Shown: positions 12,571-25,629, counted from the stretch's first letter. The stretch: 64,000 bases of DNA from Agelaius tricolor (GCA_023055355.1 JALJCS010000004.1:35048244-35112243), one strand, 5' to 3'. A program made the numbers and translations. The notes: a model not told the origin generated them from the letters alone.

Positions 12571-13749
12571 AAGAAGTTGCCAATAGTTGAAACATTAATG
12601 TCTGGATTTGATAACTATTGAGATATGAGGAAACCTCTTTGTGCTACAGAGCCAGAAAGTAGACCACCTGATTCCTCCTGAAGCTAGTATCTAAATATTT
12701 AGGAACATGTATCAAGGCTCTGTGAAAATATAATATATAATATAATCAGATAATGGAACTGATTTGGGAGGTTTTGGCAAAAACATTGTTCATTAATATT
12801 ATTGATGTACACCGGAAGACATCTGATGTGAGGTTCATAATTGAAATGTTACAAACACTTCAGCATATGGATCCTTCACATTCACTTAATTGCCAGTTTA
12901 GTAATAATTTTATGTAATGAGGAATTATTAATAATACGTGAAATACTAAATTCACGTAATCACCAAAAAAGGTAATATGACATCCACTGTGCAAAGGATA
13001 TTATAATTCCAGGTGTACTTGTTATATTTTAAACAAATAATATAACTGGTCAAATTCATCTTTCAAAACTATTGACTCTATAAAGTAGTACTAATTTTTT
13101 TTTATAATTGTCTGTAAAGGTAAGACTATTAATCAGATACTCTTTTTTCCCCTCATCCTTAATATTCCTTACTAACATCCAGTTATGACAAAAAAAAATT
13201 GACAAATGATCATTAACAAACTGCCTTACAGTTTTGTGGTGCAAATCCTGCTGTGAAATAAATCTCTGTATGCTGATTTTTTGATTATGTAGGCAGATGC
13301 CAACACCCTGTTCAGAGAGGTGAGAAAAAGGGACCAAATTTGTCTCTTTTTCTGTTGCAGTTTAATCATTGTGGAGGACTATGACAGTGGGACAAGAGAT
13401 CTTTTATCTCCAGCACACCAATAAAAATCTTCCCTAAGTTTGCAATTACTGAAAGTCAATAGCCTATTGGTATGAGAAATGTACTCTTTGAGGACAAATG
13501 TCCACAACACAGTTATCACCTCTATTGCCACACAGAACAGATTGAGCAGGCATGGAGAATGTCAGGCACCTCCCCAGGTAATCCTCGTCACGGCAGGATC
13601 GGCGCACACTGATGTGGGACCAGTGAAGTGTGCAAGGCCGCTCATTCTCTGGGAGCCCTGTCTAGTCTACGACTTCATTTTCCTGAGTCATTATTCTGAC
13701 ACATCTCATGGGCAACATCTTCAGTGAGAGAAAAGAGACAATATGAGTT

Positions 13750-13802
13750 TTACTTAAACTGGTATAAATCAAGAGAAACCCTACTGAAGCCAATGACTTT
13801 CC
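13750..13802. repeat. Possible ancient amniote interspersed repeat fragment
   Basis: The segment with GGTATAAATCAAGAG followed by CTACTGAAGCCAATG resembles a common old amniote repeat that carries the phrases GTGTAAATCAGGAG and CCATTGAAGTCAATGG. The match is from memory, short and diverged, so the family is left unnamed. Confidence 0.4.
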
Positions 13803-16419
13803 ACACAAAATCATAAAAGCAAGAGGTAAACTGAAGCTACTAATGAACAACAAAATAGAAAGAAAAGTCTTCAATTTCAGTTTACTTCACTTCAGTTTTA
13901 AGTGGAAGAAAAGGAATTGAAGTTCTCTTGTTCACCTGATCTGGGAGTGGGAATTGTGATACTTAAACTTTGATGCATAAAATTCATTGTGTGCACTTAT
14001 CCAACTAAAAAAAAAAATTAGTAAACCAGAATTACTACATGTGCCTTTGGCTCTTCTGCTTCTTTGTCATAAAGCTTGTATCAGTGATAAACTCTGGTTT
14101 AAATTGAAAGGATGAAGATTTGTATATTTACTGGAAGAAGGCATTTAACAAATGTCATTTAAAGAAACTAGATGACAAACATGAAAATGTAACTTAAAGG
14201 TCAATTCTATTTCAATTTTAGGTGGACACTGCTTTCAAAAGTTAAGAAGCTTTGGATAAAGGAGATCTCCCTCTGTGCCTAAGGAATGCTCCATTTCAGA
14301 TTTTACTCTGACCAATCAGTCTTCACAGGGAAACAGTTGTATGCAGAAAGATTCAGGACTGGAATTTATTCATTATTTCATGCTTCCTTGAACAATTTTT
14401 AAATAAAATCTTGCAATAATATATGAGTTTCGGTACGTCCAATGCCTTGTAATATACTGAATTATGGGATCTGAGCAGTTTCTTTCTGATTTTCTCCTTG
14501 GAAGAATCTATATAGAAATAGTGTAAACTATATTCAACAGCAAATACAACACAGCCCTTAGAGAGATCATGCATATATGTTTCATAAGACAGATCAAATG
14601 AATTACTTGTACATCTGTCTATAACAAAGCAAGATTTTTTCAGGCTATGTAAAAAGTCTGTGCTGTTTGCACGATATAATTTCAATTCTAGTGCATATGC
14701 TATGATTTGATGAATTGCAACAATTACCATGTGCATTGTACTCTTCCCTTCTTGTTTTCACATTTGCAGATTTTTCTCTGTGAGGCTTACTAATGGTTTG
14801 TGTTTTAACCAATTTAATACCTCTTTTCTTAAAGCATTTAGAAACATTTGTTTATATAAAGAAATTGCTGCTGAACAGGAAAAAGGGATCTATTTTAATA
14901 TTTTAGAAATCAGCAAAATAGTATTGCAGAAAAACAAAGCATTACATATTGTAAGAAATGATACAATGGAGTATCTTATTTCATATAAAATGTATTAAGC
15001 AATGGCAATCATTTTAGGCAAATGTTTATTTTTTGTTTGATCGCTAAGCAAGAGAGAGTTTAATTCATCTTCATTTTTGCATTTTTAAGTCTATATAATT
15101 AGTTCACACTCGAGAATGAAGCTGAATGTTAATAATTTTCCTTTGTGCATTGTGAAAGTGAAAGGCTCTCTTTCTCTATTTCTCTCTCTTTTTTTTGTTT
15201 GTTTGTTTGTTTTTGTTTTGCTCCTGCTTCTGGCTTTGTGTATAGTACAGGAAGCATAATGTCCAAGAAGATATCTTGTCATCTACACCAAAAGTACCAG
15301 GAGGAGATGGTGATAATGTTCCTCTTCCCCTCATGAAAGATGAGAGGAAGACTCAGAAAGGGAGTGAAAGTATAAAGGGAAGCAGTCAAATTAGAAAGAG
15401 AGAATTCAGAAAACTCATTTTCAGATGTGGTTTGATTCCTGGTGGACTAGAACTACAATTAATATTATTTATTTTGTGGCATTCTTTTCCTATCTAAATT
15501 CTCTGTCTTTAGCTGTAAGATTTGTATTCTAATTGAAATCAGAGGAGGATACTCGTTCTTATATTAAATAGTCACTTGAACTCTTAGGAGTGGCATTGAA
15601 ATAAAACATCAAGCCCTACCAATTTACGAAACCACAACCCAGGAAATTTCCTGCCAACTTTTTAAATCTTAAATACAATTCTGTAGAATATAGTAAATAG
15701 AGTGCATAAGGTAAAAAAAAAAAGAGGTGCATTGACAAACATAGTTAAATGCTGTACATTTAACCCAGATCATCAAGGAAAAAATTTCTAAGATGACTCA
15801 AGTGGGACAGTAGGCACAATTTTCTAAAAGCGTAACCTGTAACAAGTATAGCATACTGTACATGATACATATACAGTAGCAAGAATTAGTGATCCAGTCC
15901 TGAGGTTACCCAGCAATCTCAAATGTTGTTTAAGTTCATGGAAACCCTTGGTGCTTGAACCTCTATGAAGCATGCCCTAGAAAACAAGCTAAGAATTTAA
16001 TCTCATAAGAAACCAGAAACAATGGATATTGGCCTTACAGAAATGACAATATCACTGCGAGGTTTTTTACATTAGAGGTGGTGAATATTTGCTGAAAATT
16101 ATCTGCAGATACTAAATTTATTTCTCTTTGTAAGCTGTCCACAAAGAGATAGTAACGGTAAAATTTTTCAGCAGTACTTCTTATTCAAAATTAGTCACAC
16201 ACTTCTCCAGTGAATTTTCTCTTCAAAATCTGCTATTGGTGAATATTTGAGCTAGCATTCACTTTTTCATGAGTTATTCATACTAATAAAGCTTGAGCAC
16301 TCAAGTGTTCCTGGAAAGCAAACGTGAAAGCATTGCAAACATGGTCTAATTGAAATCCACTTTCCACTTTGAGCAAATATTCGCAGAACATTTTTCCTAC
16401 TATTTACTTCGCTTTAGTT
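13803..16419. other. Non-coding DNA, no gene recognised
   Basis: AT-rich unique sequence. A minus-strand open frame of 127 codons at 14353-14736 has no recognisable domain, is AT-rich and is of a length expected by chance. A T/G-rich low-complexity tract lies at 15189-15220. Confidence 0.5.
15189..15220 (+). repeat. T-rich (TTTG)n tract
   Basis: A T run followed by about four TTTG units and a diverged remainder. This is low-complexity DNA. On the minus strand it would read as a CAAA-rich A tract, but no retroposon body is recognised beside it. Confidence 0.85.
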
Positions 16420-16640
16420 GACATTATGGGCTAAAATCTCACTGATGTGCACTAAAGAAACACGTCAGAGCAGAACCCTCTTCAATAATGCAGGCGCAAT
16501 ATTCCTGGAAGAGGCAGGTCTCTTGAACAGGCATAGCATGATTTAACCTGCTCTGTATTCTCATTTCATTCAGTGGACAGCCTTAAAGGAGACTGTTCAA
16601 CAGCTAAGCGAACTCTGTTGTTTCAACCACATATCAAAAT
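16420..16640. promoter_or_regulatory. Candidate conserved non-coding element
   Basis: A compact unique block with several CpG sites retained in otherwise CpG-depleted DNA, including ACACGTCAG (a CRE/bHLH-like ACGT core) and GCAGGCGCAATATTCC. There is no open reading frame and no transposon similarity. It is proposed as a possible regulatory element only from its composition. Cross-species alignment is needed. Confidence 0.22.
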
Positions 16641-16821
16641 GTAAGAACCCATGTTGTACTTCTCTCTAAGCTCCCTTTCAGTATTAATCAATAAAGTTAT
16701 TAATCTAGCTTCTTTAATAATTACCAGTGATCAACTTATTGCTGGTGTTAAGATAAGCTTCTTCAGAACACATATTTGTTGCTGACATGAGAGGACACAA
16801 TACAAGGAGTGACCATTGGTG

Positions 16822-16869
16822 TAGCTTGTTTCACATGATAGATAGACATGATAGCTTGTTTTACATGAC

Positions 16870-16881
<12 letters not shown>
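16822..16881 (+). repeat. 30-bp tandem duplication leading into the GATA array
   Basis: TAGCTTGTTT begins at 16822 and again at 16852. The two 30-bp units differ at only a few positions: each reads TAGCTTGTTT, then C or T, then ACATGA, then a stretch of GATA-like units. The second unit passes directly into the long GATA microsatellite. Confidence 0.85.
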
Positions 16882-16909
<28 letters not shown>

Positions 16910-16929
16910 GATAGATAGATAGATGGATG
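16871..16929 (+). repeat. (GATA)n microsatellite
   Basis: Nearly ten perfect GATA copies run from 16871 to about 16909. After a one-unit interruption there are roughly three more copies and a diverged GGAT unit. On the minus strand it reads (TATC)n. It is likely to vary in length between individuals. Confidence 0.97.
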
Positions 16930-18894
16930 AAGCTATTCCCCCTGAAACATCTTGCTTTATGGAAATACCCAAAAATCTTCAGCCCAATTCACCAACCTCC
17001 TGTACAGACAGGATTCAATGCATTAGGAACCTCATCCTTTCTAGGAATATGATGAGGTCTGTAGAGCAACAGGAGCCTCCAGAGGGCCATTCTGATCTTG
17101 GTTGACCAGAACTACTTTCTGGATGTGCCCCTATTTCCCCATCAGGGAGAAGGAGACCATACAGAGACATAATGCCCAGGGGATGTACCTCAGAAAAGTG
17201 TTGGGGCTGGGGAGAAAAATTCAGATCCTACTGTCTTCAGATTCAGTATGTAAGAATGTCCACAGTCCTACTATCAAACTCCCTGTAAAATTATCTTCTT
17301 TGTATCCTCCTTGAGAGGTACTAGTCTAGTGAGAATCACTCATTCATGCTAGCAGTCCCCTGCTACTTTGATTGCCTTTTAAGCTCATCTTTTATTTACT
17401 CATTCATTACAGACCGTTAAGTGAAGCACTGAAAGGGATAGGAGGTATTCACATCTCCCACAGAACTCTCAGAGGAAGAAAGCTTCAGGAAAGTTTGTTA
17501 CAAGGTGTGTTTATATTTCTCACTGTGAAGGCTGCATTTCTAAGTCACAAAGCCCATTGACAGTTTTTGGGGGATTTTGTTGTAAACCTAATGAATACCA
17601 TCTTCCCATAGCTTTGTGCAAGGCCTCTCTGGGTCACAGCTCAGCCATTTAGATAAGCATCCTTATGTCTCCCCAGATTTTTACTACACAAAAGTTGAAG
17701 CCATTGGCTGATAGGAAACAAATAAAAACTAATTTCCCCACAATCTTTGACATAATACACAACCTTGCCATACAAAACAGGTAATATTTGTAACATATGC
17801 AATTCACCCTTATGGTTGTAGCTACCAAAACTTTTTTATTGGTACATATATCCTGTCAGTCCAACTATATCCACTGACTACATGCAGATAATAAAAATAT
17901 CTCTACTTCAATAGTTCTTCTTAAAATATGATGTGCAATAAATTTCCTTCAACAAGGTTGCAATATGCGAAGTCTGCTCTCTCCCAAGGTGTTTTTTTTT
18001 CCTTTTGGGTTCTAAGTACTTAGTAATTAAAAAATAGTTTCCTACATACTAAATAGTGTCACCCAGTCATTTTCATATGGTTAAATAGAGCACTATAGCT
18101 TGGATTTTATGTCCAATGGCCACACCATGAGAATACAATTCATTCACTAATTAAATGCCCACTACCTCCATCACTAGTGCCTGCCAACTCCAAATTTATA
18201 TTGCAAAGAACTTTCATTTTATATGATGCATAGAAAAGAAGAAAAAGAAAGGGGGAGAAAAGACCAAGACTATTAATATGTAAAAAATTTCCTCTTTAAG
18301 GTCAGGAGCACCTCAAAAAGAGTCACTAGAAATGGAAAGGAGACTCTTAGATTCATAACAATGTTATAATTATATAAAAAGTTCTGACTTTTTCTATGTA
18401 TTACAAATAGCTAGTTGACAAGCTTTTGTTGCTACTCTGTAACTACTGGTTTATTGCCTCATTGGATGGGGGCAGAAAGGCATGTCAGTTTTATGTAGCT
18501 TATTGTCAAAGTTCATAAAGCTAGATTAGGATGAGTTCTTGTTATGCTTCCTCCTCCCTTGCAGCAGAACTACCTACTATTTTTAGTGGACATAAGTGTG
18601 AAAATTAGTATGAGTATTTATTTTAAGGCTGGTTCAGTTTCAGCTTCCCTTCATCTCTACTATATCTACATATTCATACACCTTATTTAGTTACCCTTTT
18701 TTAGAGGTTATTTTTATATTTTTAATTGTTAGGTAGACTTAGGCTATGTAACAATGGATAACTGTGCAATACATTAAATACTTATGGGTATATTGTGCCT
18801 TCTGTTATAATATAAAATCCATCTATTCTGGTTGATGGGTTTTAACCTCACACAGAATACTTTAAACTCCATTTGGACTTGTGCCTACAATCAC
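16930..18894. other. Non-coding DNA, no gene recognised
   Basis: Unique AT-rich sequence with no supported gene, RNA or transposon. Short homopolymer runs (for example eight to nine T near 17992) are the only structure noted. Confidence 0.5.
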
Positions 18895-19210
18895 CTTAGC
18901 AAAGTCTCTTAAGTAACCGCGCACAGCCTAATTAGTATGCATTATCAATTAACAAACTTAATAGCCGGCAGATTGATTAGATCCTCTGTTGCAGGGGCAG
19001 AGCTGAAGCGAAACAGAATGAAAAATCATTGCACGCATACACTGCTGCTTTGTTATTTTCTCAGATCCCCTCCTCCTCTTCCACATTCCTTTAATTAATG
19101 CATACATATGGTTCTGAATATCTTGTAAACTGGAGCTTGCTCTAAATCTTTAATAAAACTCACTCGTAGATGAGAGAGCCATAGTCCATGCCTTATTTAT
19201 TTCTGGCTGA
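18895..19210. promoter_or_regulatory. Candidate conserved non-coding element, homeodomain-motif rich
   Basis: The block packs several TAAT-core motifs into about 80 bp: CTAATTAG, TATGCATTA, ATCAATTAA and GATTGATTAG. It also has isolated CpG sites (AACCGCGCAC, GCCGGCAG, GAAGCGAAAC, GCACGCAT) that neutral bird DNA tends to lose. A further TTTAATTAATGCAT lies near 19091. This composition is typical of developmental enhancers bound by homeodomain and POU proteins. There is no coding potential. The call is inference from motif clustering. Confidence 0.33.
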
Positions 19211-19764
19211 AAACATGAACCATTTGTTTTCACCCAGGTCTTTCCTCTCTAAATGGTGCAAATTTTAGAGATCTGCTGCTTCTAAGCTGCTTGTTTTCAC
19301 AGTCACTGATAGAGAAAAACAGGTAAGTTGGAGCTGTGTACATCACTCCAAATAACCATTAGCTGAGAAGGTGACTCAGGCATCATGCTGATGACACATA
19401 CCACAAGGTGGATGCCATAATTACTGTTATAAAATAAAAAACATAGCACAAAGCAAGGGATGTAATTTTATAAATTCTGCTATATTGATGAACCGGAAAA
19501 TAAGAATACAGGAGGAAAAGCCTTTCTATTTTGAAAATAGGAATCATACTAAAAGATTTCGCTGTCAATTTTAAATAAAATTCTGGTATTAGACAGCATT
19601 TTTTTGCATCAGAGGATGCAAATCCTCGAAGACTACTGAAAACAACACTGAAGACTATCAGTTGCTGCTTTGCAGTGGGGGCAAGCTCTATGCTTGGGCA
19701 AATCAGGCTTTGTACACTGAGAAAGAAAGTGGTGTGAGCACTAGCAGCAAGTTTCAGAATTAAT

Positions 19765-19980
19765 AACTATTTAGCATTTATATAGCATTTACATATGCAA
19801 ATCACTGAAGACATATTAGCTAATTAATCCAAAAAACATAGTGGTTGGGCAGGTACTGTAAAAGTATCCATGGTGGCTGATACTGGTAAGTTCAGTAAAG
19901 GTACAAGACTACGTTCCCAAAAGCATAACACATGCTGTTGTCAAGATCTAAATCAGTGCTCAAAGCTCCCTAATTCCCAC
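19765..19980 (-). repeat. MIR-like SINE, antisense, well-preserved length
   Basis: Read on the plus strand, the sequence follows the reverse complement of the MIR family. It starts with ATTTATATAGCATTTACATA and continues through CATATTAGCTAATTAATCC. A GGGCAGGTACTG segment follows, where MIR has its GAGGTAGGTA motif, and the copy ends near AATCAGTGCTCAAAGCTCCC, matching the part of MIR that flanks the tRNA-derived head. MIR-type core SINEs are ancient, known from mammals and, in a related form, from sauropsids. The copy is strongly diverged, as expected for a fossil of that age. The family is assigned from memory. Confidence 0.65.
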
Positions 19981-20044
19981 ATCTGCACCCCTCAGTGAGG
20001 TTGTGCTACCACAATTGTTACCATTTTCCTAACTACACAGTCAC

Positions 20045-20112
20045 AAACCCAGTGGCTGAGGTTGGAAGCGACCTCTGGATCATCTGGTCCAAGCCTCCTA
20101 TTCAGGTGATAG
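20045..20112 (-). repeat. CR1 LINE 3'-end fragment, minus strand
   Basis: The stretch GGTTGGAAGCGACCTCTGGA followed by TCATCTGGTCCAAGCC is the reverse complement of the well-conserved CR1 3' end (usual form: GGTTGGAAGGGACC, then ATCTAGTCCAA). Only about 65 bp is recognisable, so this is a heavily 5'-truncated or eroded insertion. Confidence 0.75.
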
Positions 20113-23100
20113 CTGTGGTCCAGAAGTAAGTTTCCTTAAAGAATGGCTGCTCCTCTGAGGAGTCAGATCTGAAGAAGCTGATGGCTATTAGCCTCATCTT
20201 GATATAAAGGCACTGACAGACTGAATTCCCTAGCTGAGAAAAGAGCAATAGTTAAGGGTGGTGTGCTGAATTGTACTTTTCCAAGTAAGAAGTTAAGCAT
20301 GCTGATACAAACCCAGTAAAATACTCTGCAGTACCTTGCAAGAGGAAAGGTGGCACTTATCACTGGATTGAGGCATTCTTTGCCAAAAATTCCCAGAAGC
20401 TTGCAGACCCTGCTGAGTTCAGGACTCTCCAAAAAGGGAGATACTTCCTCTATCTTGCTGGCACTTGAGAGTTCCTATTACTCCACTGTCCCATTGCAAG
20501 CCATTCAAAGATTTTCCATGTGTGTTTCCTGCTCCAATGTCATTGATTTCTCTAGCCCACCATTTTTTTCTTTGTAAGCATGTTCTCTTAAACAAAAGAG
20601 CATATGCATGTGGAAGCAGTATGCTCTGTACTGTCTTTGTAGTCTGTTACTATGCCCTAGCATGGCTTTTTTCCCCCATCTTAAAAAGGAAAAGACAAAG
20701 AGTTAGGAACTATTTTTACTCTAAAGTGTAAACAAATATGTGTGATTTAAATAAAAACAACTTCAGTGAAGTTGGAGACTATCCTCCTCTCAGGTTCTGC
20801 TGATATTACTTGGGTTTTACATAAAGCATCACATAGTCTTACCTACTCAAGCACATGTAATTCAGTTTGTCTTCTCGAACACAAATAATTTGAACTACTT
20901 CCATAGCTATGCAGGTTTTTCCCTTTGTTCATTTTTTTTTTTACATATATAAGCTGATCTGCTATTGGTGAAATAAAAGTGATTTTCAAAAGAAAAACCC
21001 ACCAAGAATATTGCCATGTGCTTTGATTTAAAGTATTAGACAAACCACAGAGATTCAGAAATGTAATTAAAATATTTTATATCAAAAATAAATTTCTTTG
21101 GACTATAAAGAAATCTGAAATACTGTTAGAAGAAACAATAATGTCTAAAATATCAAAGATATACCTTCCAGCAGAAAAAGGCTTCCCTTATTAAAAAAAA
21201 ATTCCTTAAGAAATAAGAAGACTGGAATTCCTTTGAGTCTAGGTAAGGATGGAGCATTAATTAGCTGCCAGAAAATGGTCTCTTAACACTGCAGTAAGAA
21301 ATATGCCTCTAATTCTCATTATGTGACCCAGGAGAGGGGCATTAGGTCTGTAACCAGTGAAACTAAAATGTGAAAACTTTTTTTTTTAATGATTGGACTA
21401 CTCAGAGAGCAAGAGGTGAATAATCACCTGCTATCAAATTATTCACTTCTCTGGATTAGCAGTGGCTCCATACAGGCCTGTCTCCTCACCTAAACCTGAT
21501 CATGCTCTGTTTAAGATGGAACACTTTATACAATATACATTTTCCGAAATTATATCATATTCAATATATAGTTTCTGAAAAAGAAAAGAGATCATAAAAA
21601 ATAAAATAAAGGAGCTAATACAGAAAAGTAAAAAGTCAATGCAGCAACTTTCTATTATCTCTATGGGTATTGTTACAGTTGTTTTACAGTTCTACAGCTG
21701 TTCTACAGCACTCTGTAGTTGTTCATGGTATTGGTGTGTTATTTAATGTATATCCTTTATGCTCCATGTAACAGAGGCCTCTTGTGTCTCTGCATCATGT
21801 AAAAGACTCTTATTTTATGTTAATATTGTTTCTTCTTCAACACAAGTCTAACTAAAACAAAATAATTAATGCCCCAAGGACTGCATATACTTTAAGGTGT
21901 TTTCTTTTCCCAGGAATCATCTTTCAAATATTTAATAAATATGTGTGATTTTTGTAGTCCTGTGTTGTATGTTACCCTTTACTACGTATCATTTTGACAG
22001 CTCTCTGAAACAGAGTATAGTATTCCAGTACTCTCTATCCTATGCTGGAGGCATGAACTGGTACTCCCTTCAAATTTAGTATCCTGTTCCTTTAAGCTGG
22101 TTGTTCTGTCTGCTCTGTATCTCCTTCTCTGTGCTACCACATTTTATTTTCAACAACTTTTTCCTATGTGATATGATGTTGCTGTTCATATTTCTAGGGA
22201 AACATCGCATCAGTTCATATCTTCTTATATTTTTAGGCATCTATAATGCAAAAGAAGCAACAGGACATCCTTTAATATGGACGTACTAAACTTGACAGGA
22301 TAAACAACAACATACTCTTACACATCTGAGAAAAGATACATAGCATATTGCAAAACGATTTATCTACATTTTGAAGACACTTTGCTACATTTGTATTAGT
22401 TTATTCCGATGTTTAAAAAATTGCAGCTGGATTACTCATCTGCCATAGCCCTAATGATATTAGTATTTTAAGTGCAATTTTTCAAAGTGTCTAGTAATTC
22501 TGGCTACTTAACATTTGGAAGGAGCCCAAATTTAAAAGAGTAGATGTTCAGCACTTTCTAAAAATTAGTCCATTTTACATGTCAAATGGAATTATTCCTG
22601 CATTTCTTGTGCAGAATTTTCTCTACCTCTTATATCAGCAAATAGACCTTGAGGGGAAAGTGGAAGAGATGGTGGAACAGAGAAAACCAGCAAAACTCAC
22701 CAGCAGACAATACTGGACAAACCTCACAGTTGGGTTCTTATTTGTTTCTATTCCAGGAAATTGTTATATGTGTTTCACCTGCTCTGGAAACAACCAGCAA
22801 CTTCAGACAATCCAGGTAGCCACATGAGAATTTTTTTCTTCTCAAAGGGCTCTATCAGGCAGCTGCAATGACATTCAAGGATTTATCTTCTCTTAAAGAA
22901 GTGTCCACCTCCAAAACTGAAAAGACGCCACAAACTTGTTTTCAATGCTATGTTAAAACAAGACCAATTGAAAGAAACCCTATCAGGTCTTTATATAAAT
23001 TACTGTTCAGAGACATGTTCATAGCAACTGACAGAGGTTCCTGCTGCTCTTTCAACACTCACTACAACAGGAGCACAAGAATTTCAAGCAGTTAACTGAG

Positions 23101-23904
23101 CAGAGGTAATTCAGAGGACGGTGTGAGAAATACCATTTTCTCTTCTCTTTCCCAAAGACCACAAACTGAATCTAACTAGAATGGGGCCCCAACATTTTCC
23201 CCATCATGTGGCTGACTTCTCAGACATTTGAGAAGCACAGATCTCTCCCCTGATTTGGCATTTGACTACTGCTACATCCAAAGGAATCTATTTCCAATAG
23301 TTGGTCTCAGGTAAATGAGCCTTATGAAGGGTAAATCTTCACAGGACCCTCAGCCCACAGAAGAGATCTCAGCTGTCTTGCTGTCTTCAAGGAACTCATA
23401 TCTGTGACAGTTGTATTTTTGGACATCTCACCCCCCCTACAACACCCCAGGATGAGACTTTAGTGAAAAAATGCAAAAAGAAACTTAAAGCTGCAGCATG
23501 TCTAATTCTAACTGGTCAGGAGACTGTTGGGCACATTTAAGCAGCTGTTTCACATTCTTGCTATTATTGTGGTTTGGAAGAAAAGCGTATTTCAGAACTT
23601 CCCTTACACCAAAAGCATGTTCAAGCTATATGATTATGACTGAAAAGTCTACAACAAAGGGTTTCTCTGTAAATTTGATCTGTCTCTTTTATAGGAATAC
23701 ATTATGATAGATACTAATTACAAGATTACATACTTATTTCTGCAGGAACCAGGTCTCATTCAGTGTTCATTATTTATTTTACTCTCATAATTCAGTCTGT
23801 GACTTTATTATTTACTATACACCATTCAAATGCAGCACTCAATACACTACTATTAAATCTCTTCTGAGCTTCTTATACAATGTTCCTGTATTATTTTCTT
23901 TGGG
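20113..23904. other. Non-coding DNA, no gene recognised
   Basis: Unique sequence without a supported gene. A short irregular tandem run at about 21673-21720 repeats a TACAG(T/C)TGTT-like unit. Open frames here, such as 22579-22827, have no recognisable domain. Confidence 0.5.
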
Positions 23905-24030
23905 ATTTACAAACACAGATTGATTCATCTTCCCAAAATCCCTGTGAGATGAGGAAGGGTTCTGGCTTGCAAGTTATAGATAAGGATTTATGCCACTGAG
24001 GTTGAAAGCAAGACATGAGGTAATTTTCAA
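23905..24030 (-). repeat. MIR-like SINE fragment, antisense
   Basis: On the plus strand, TTCATCTTCCCAAAATCCC followed by TGTGAGATGAGGA resembles the antisense MIR core (usual form TTTAATCCTCACAACAACC, then CTGTGAGGTAGG). ATAGATAAGGATTTATG and CACTGAGGTTGAAAGCAAG then fall where MIR has its ACAGATGAGGAAACTGAGG region. It is diverged and partial. Confidence 0.5.
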
Positions 24031-25629
24031 TACCTAATTTTTTAAAACTGGAAACCTAATTCTTCAGAGTAAAAAATATACCAAAAGCACTCTATCTGTT
24101 CATAAGAAAGTTCCCACTGAGCTTGGGTTCAATCATCAAAGCTAATTATTGCTTCTAATCAAAAGACTTTTTCTACATTCCCAGAAAGTGAGGATCATGC
24201 TTATAATGCCCTTGGTCATCTAAGGGGATATACATGATCTCTGTTTCACAGTGTATGATCCAGTGCCTTTGATGGAGCTGATACTAGAGTCCTCATCCCT
24301 TTTTTTTTTCTTCTGTAATGCTGTGAAGGGGTTAACTGGAGCTAGAGCTACTTATTTCTTCATATTGCCCTCTATGATGTGGATCCCTACAGGCAAATAT
24401 GTTTAGTAGTAAAGCAATCATAAAAAGTGAAACAAATTTATACTGGACAGGCAAGCTCCTTCAGATATTTTTAGAGTAGTTTGTGTGCTCAATTTTGTAA
24501 GAATGGTAATGTAATATTTATTTCACAATATGTTTAGTTCCACTAGACATGACAGCAGCCTTTGCTAGCAGTTTTACTGCTGTAACCTTTTTTCTTTCCC
24601 CAGAAAGATTCCGCTCTTCTGTTATTTTCCTCCTGCTTCATGCAAGTTCTTTGATGCAGAATATGCTTTGCTTCCTTTTAACTTGGTTGAATATGGAACA
24701 CACTTCTGAGTTGTGAATAATTCATACAAGGAATCCTTATTAAAGATTTTCTAGCTGGTATCTGCAGAAGACACAGGAAATCACATCATCTATGACCTTG
24801 TGATAAAAGAACTGCTTTAAAAATTATTGAGTTATTCTGACCATAACCTAAATGCACAGACTTTTTCCCATAAGGAACCAGGAAATGCCACCCATTTAAT
24901 TTTTTTAATATGGAGGCTCAATCAATAATATTCTCTCACTTTCTGTGGGAGACCCTTTATTCATGATTCCAAGCCTAGCTAAATAATAGGTAGGCCAATG
25001 ATTTATTTTTAATATGAAAATCTTCTTATCTATCGAATACTTTAGCCCCACAAATGTCAAGTCATTTATTCAATTGTTAAGGTGACTGCTCATTTTCCAT
25101 ATTTTCAATGGAATTATTTCCACTTCAGTGCTAAAATATACTAAGCTTGAAGTAAATCAATTCCCTCCTTGTGCTAAAAATTAGCATAGCACAAACTAAT
25201 CAATGCTATCAAACACTAGTGCAAAAGCTGTGACAATAACCGTATCAGTGAGGAAGTAAATTGCTTATTATGCCAAACTGGGAAAAAAGCCTCATCAGTC
25301 ACAAACTGTCTGATTCATAGAAATACAGTCTGTGGGTCTATTGTTCTTAGAAGTGGGCAGGTTTGTTCCCCACATTATTGAAAATACATCTCCTGTAATA
25401 ATGCACGGCTCCTGTAACATTTCTCTGCAGCAGCACCTTCCCCGTGCCCTAGCACAAACGCTCAGAAATATTGAGTACACATTATATGGGATACAGTAAG
25501 CTGCAGTGCCCATTCTCTGTCATGCACCAGCTCTTGTTTGGTGGGACCCTTGCTACAGCTCAGACGATGGCATTGCAGCTAGGGTTGAAAAGGGAGAGCG
25601 GGACCTGGCGCTCACCTTTGTCTCCAGCT
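24031..25629. other. Non-coding DNA, no gene recognised
   Basis: Unique AT-rich DNA. At 25170-25193 there is a nested palindrome: TGTGCTA and TAGCACA flank AAAATTAGCA, with GCTAA/TTAGC arms inside. No gene is seen. Confidence 0.5.

Larger units (their letters stand above)
8552..13749. other. Non-coding DNA, no gene recognised
   Basis: AT-rich unique sequence without a supported gene. The only repeated structures I see are small: a 17-bp direct repeat at 9170-9207 and a cluster of short direct and inverted repeats at 12507-12570. Confidence 0.5.
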
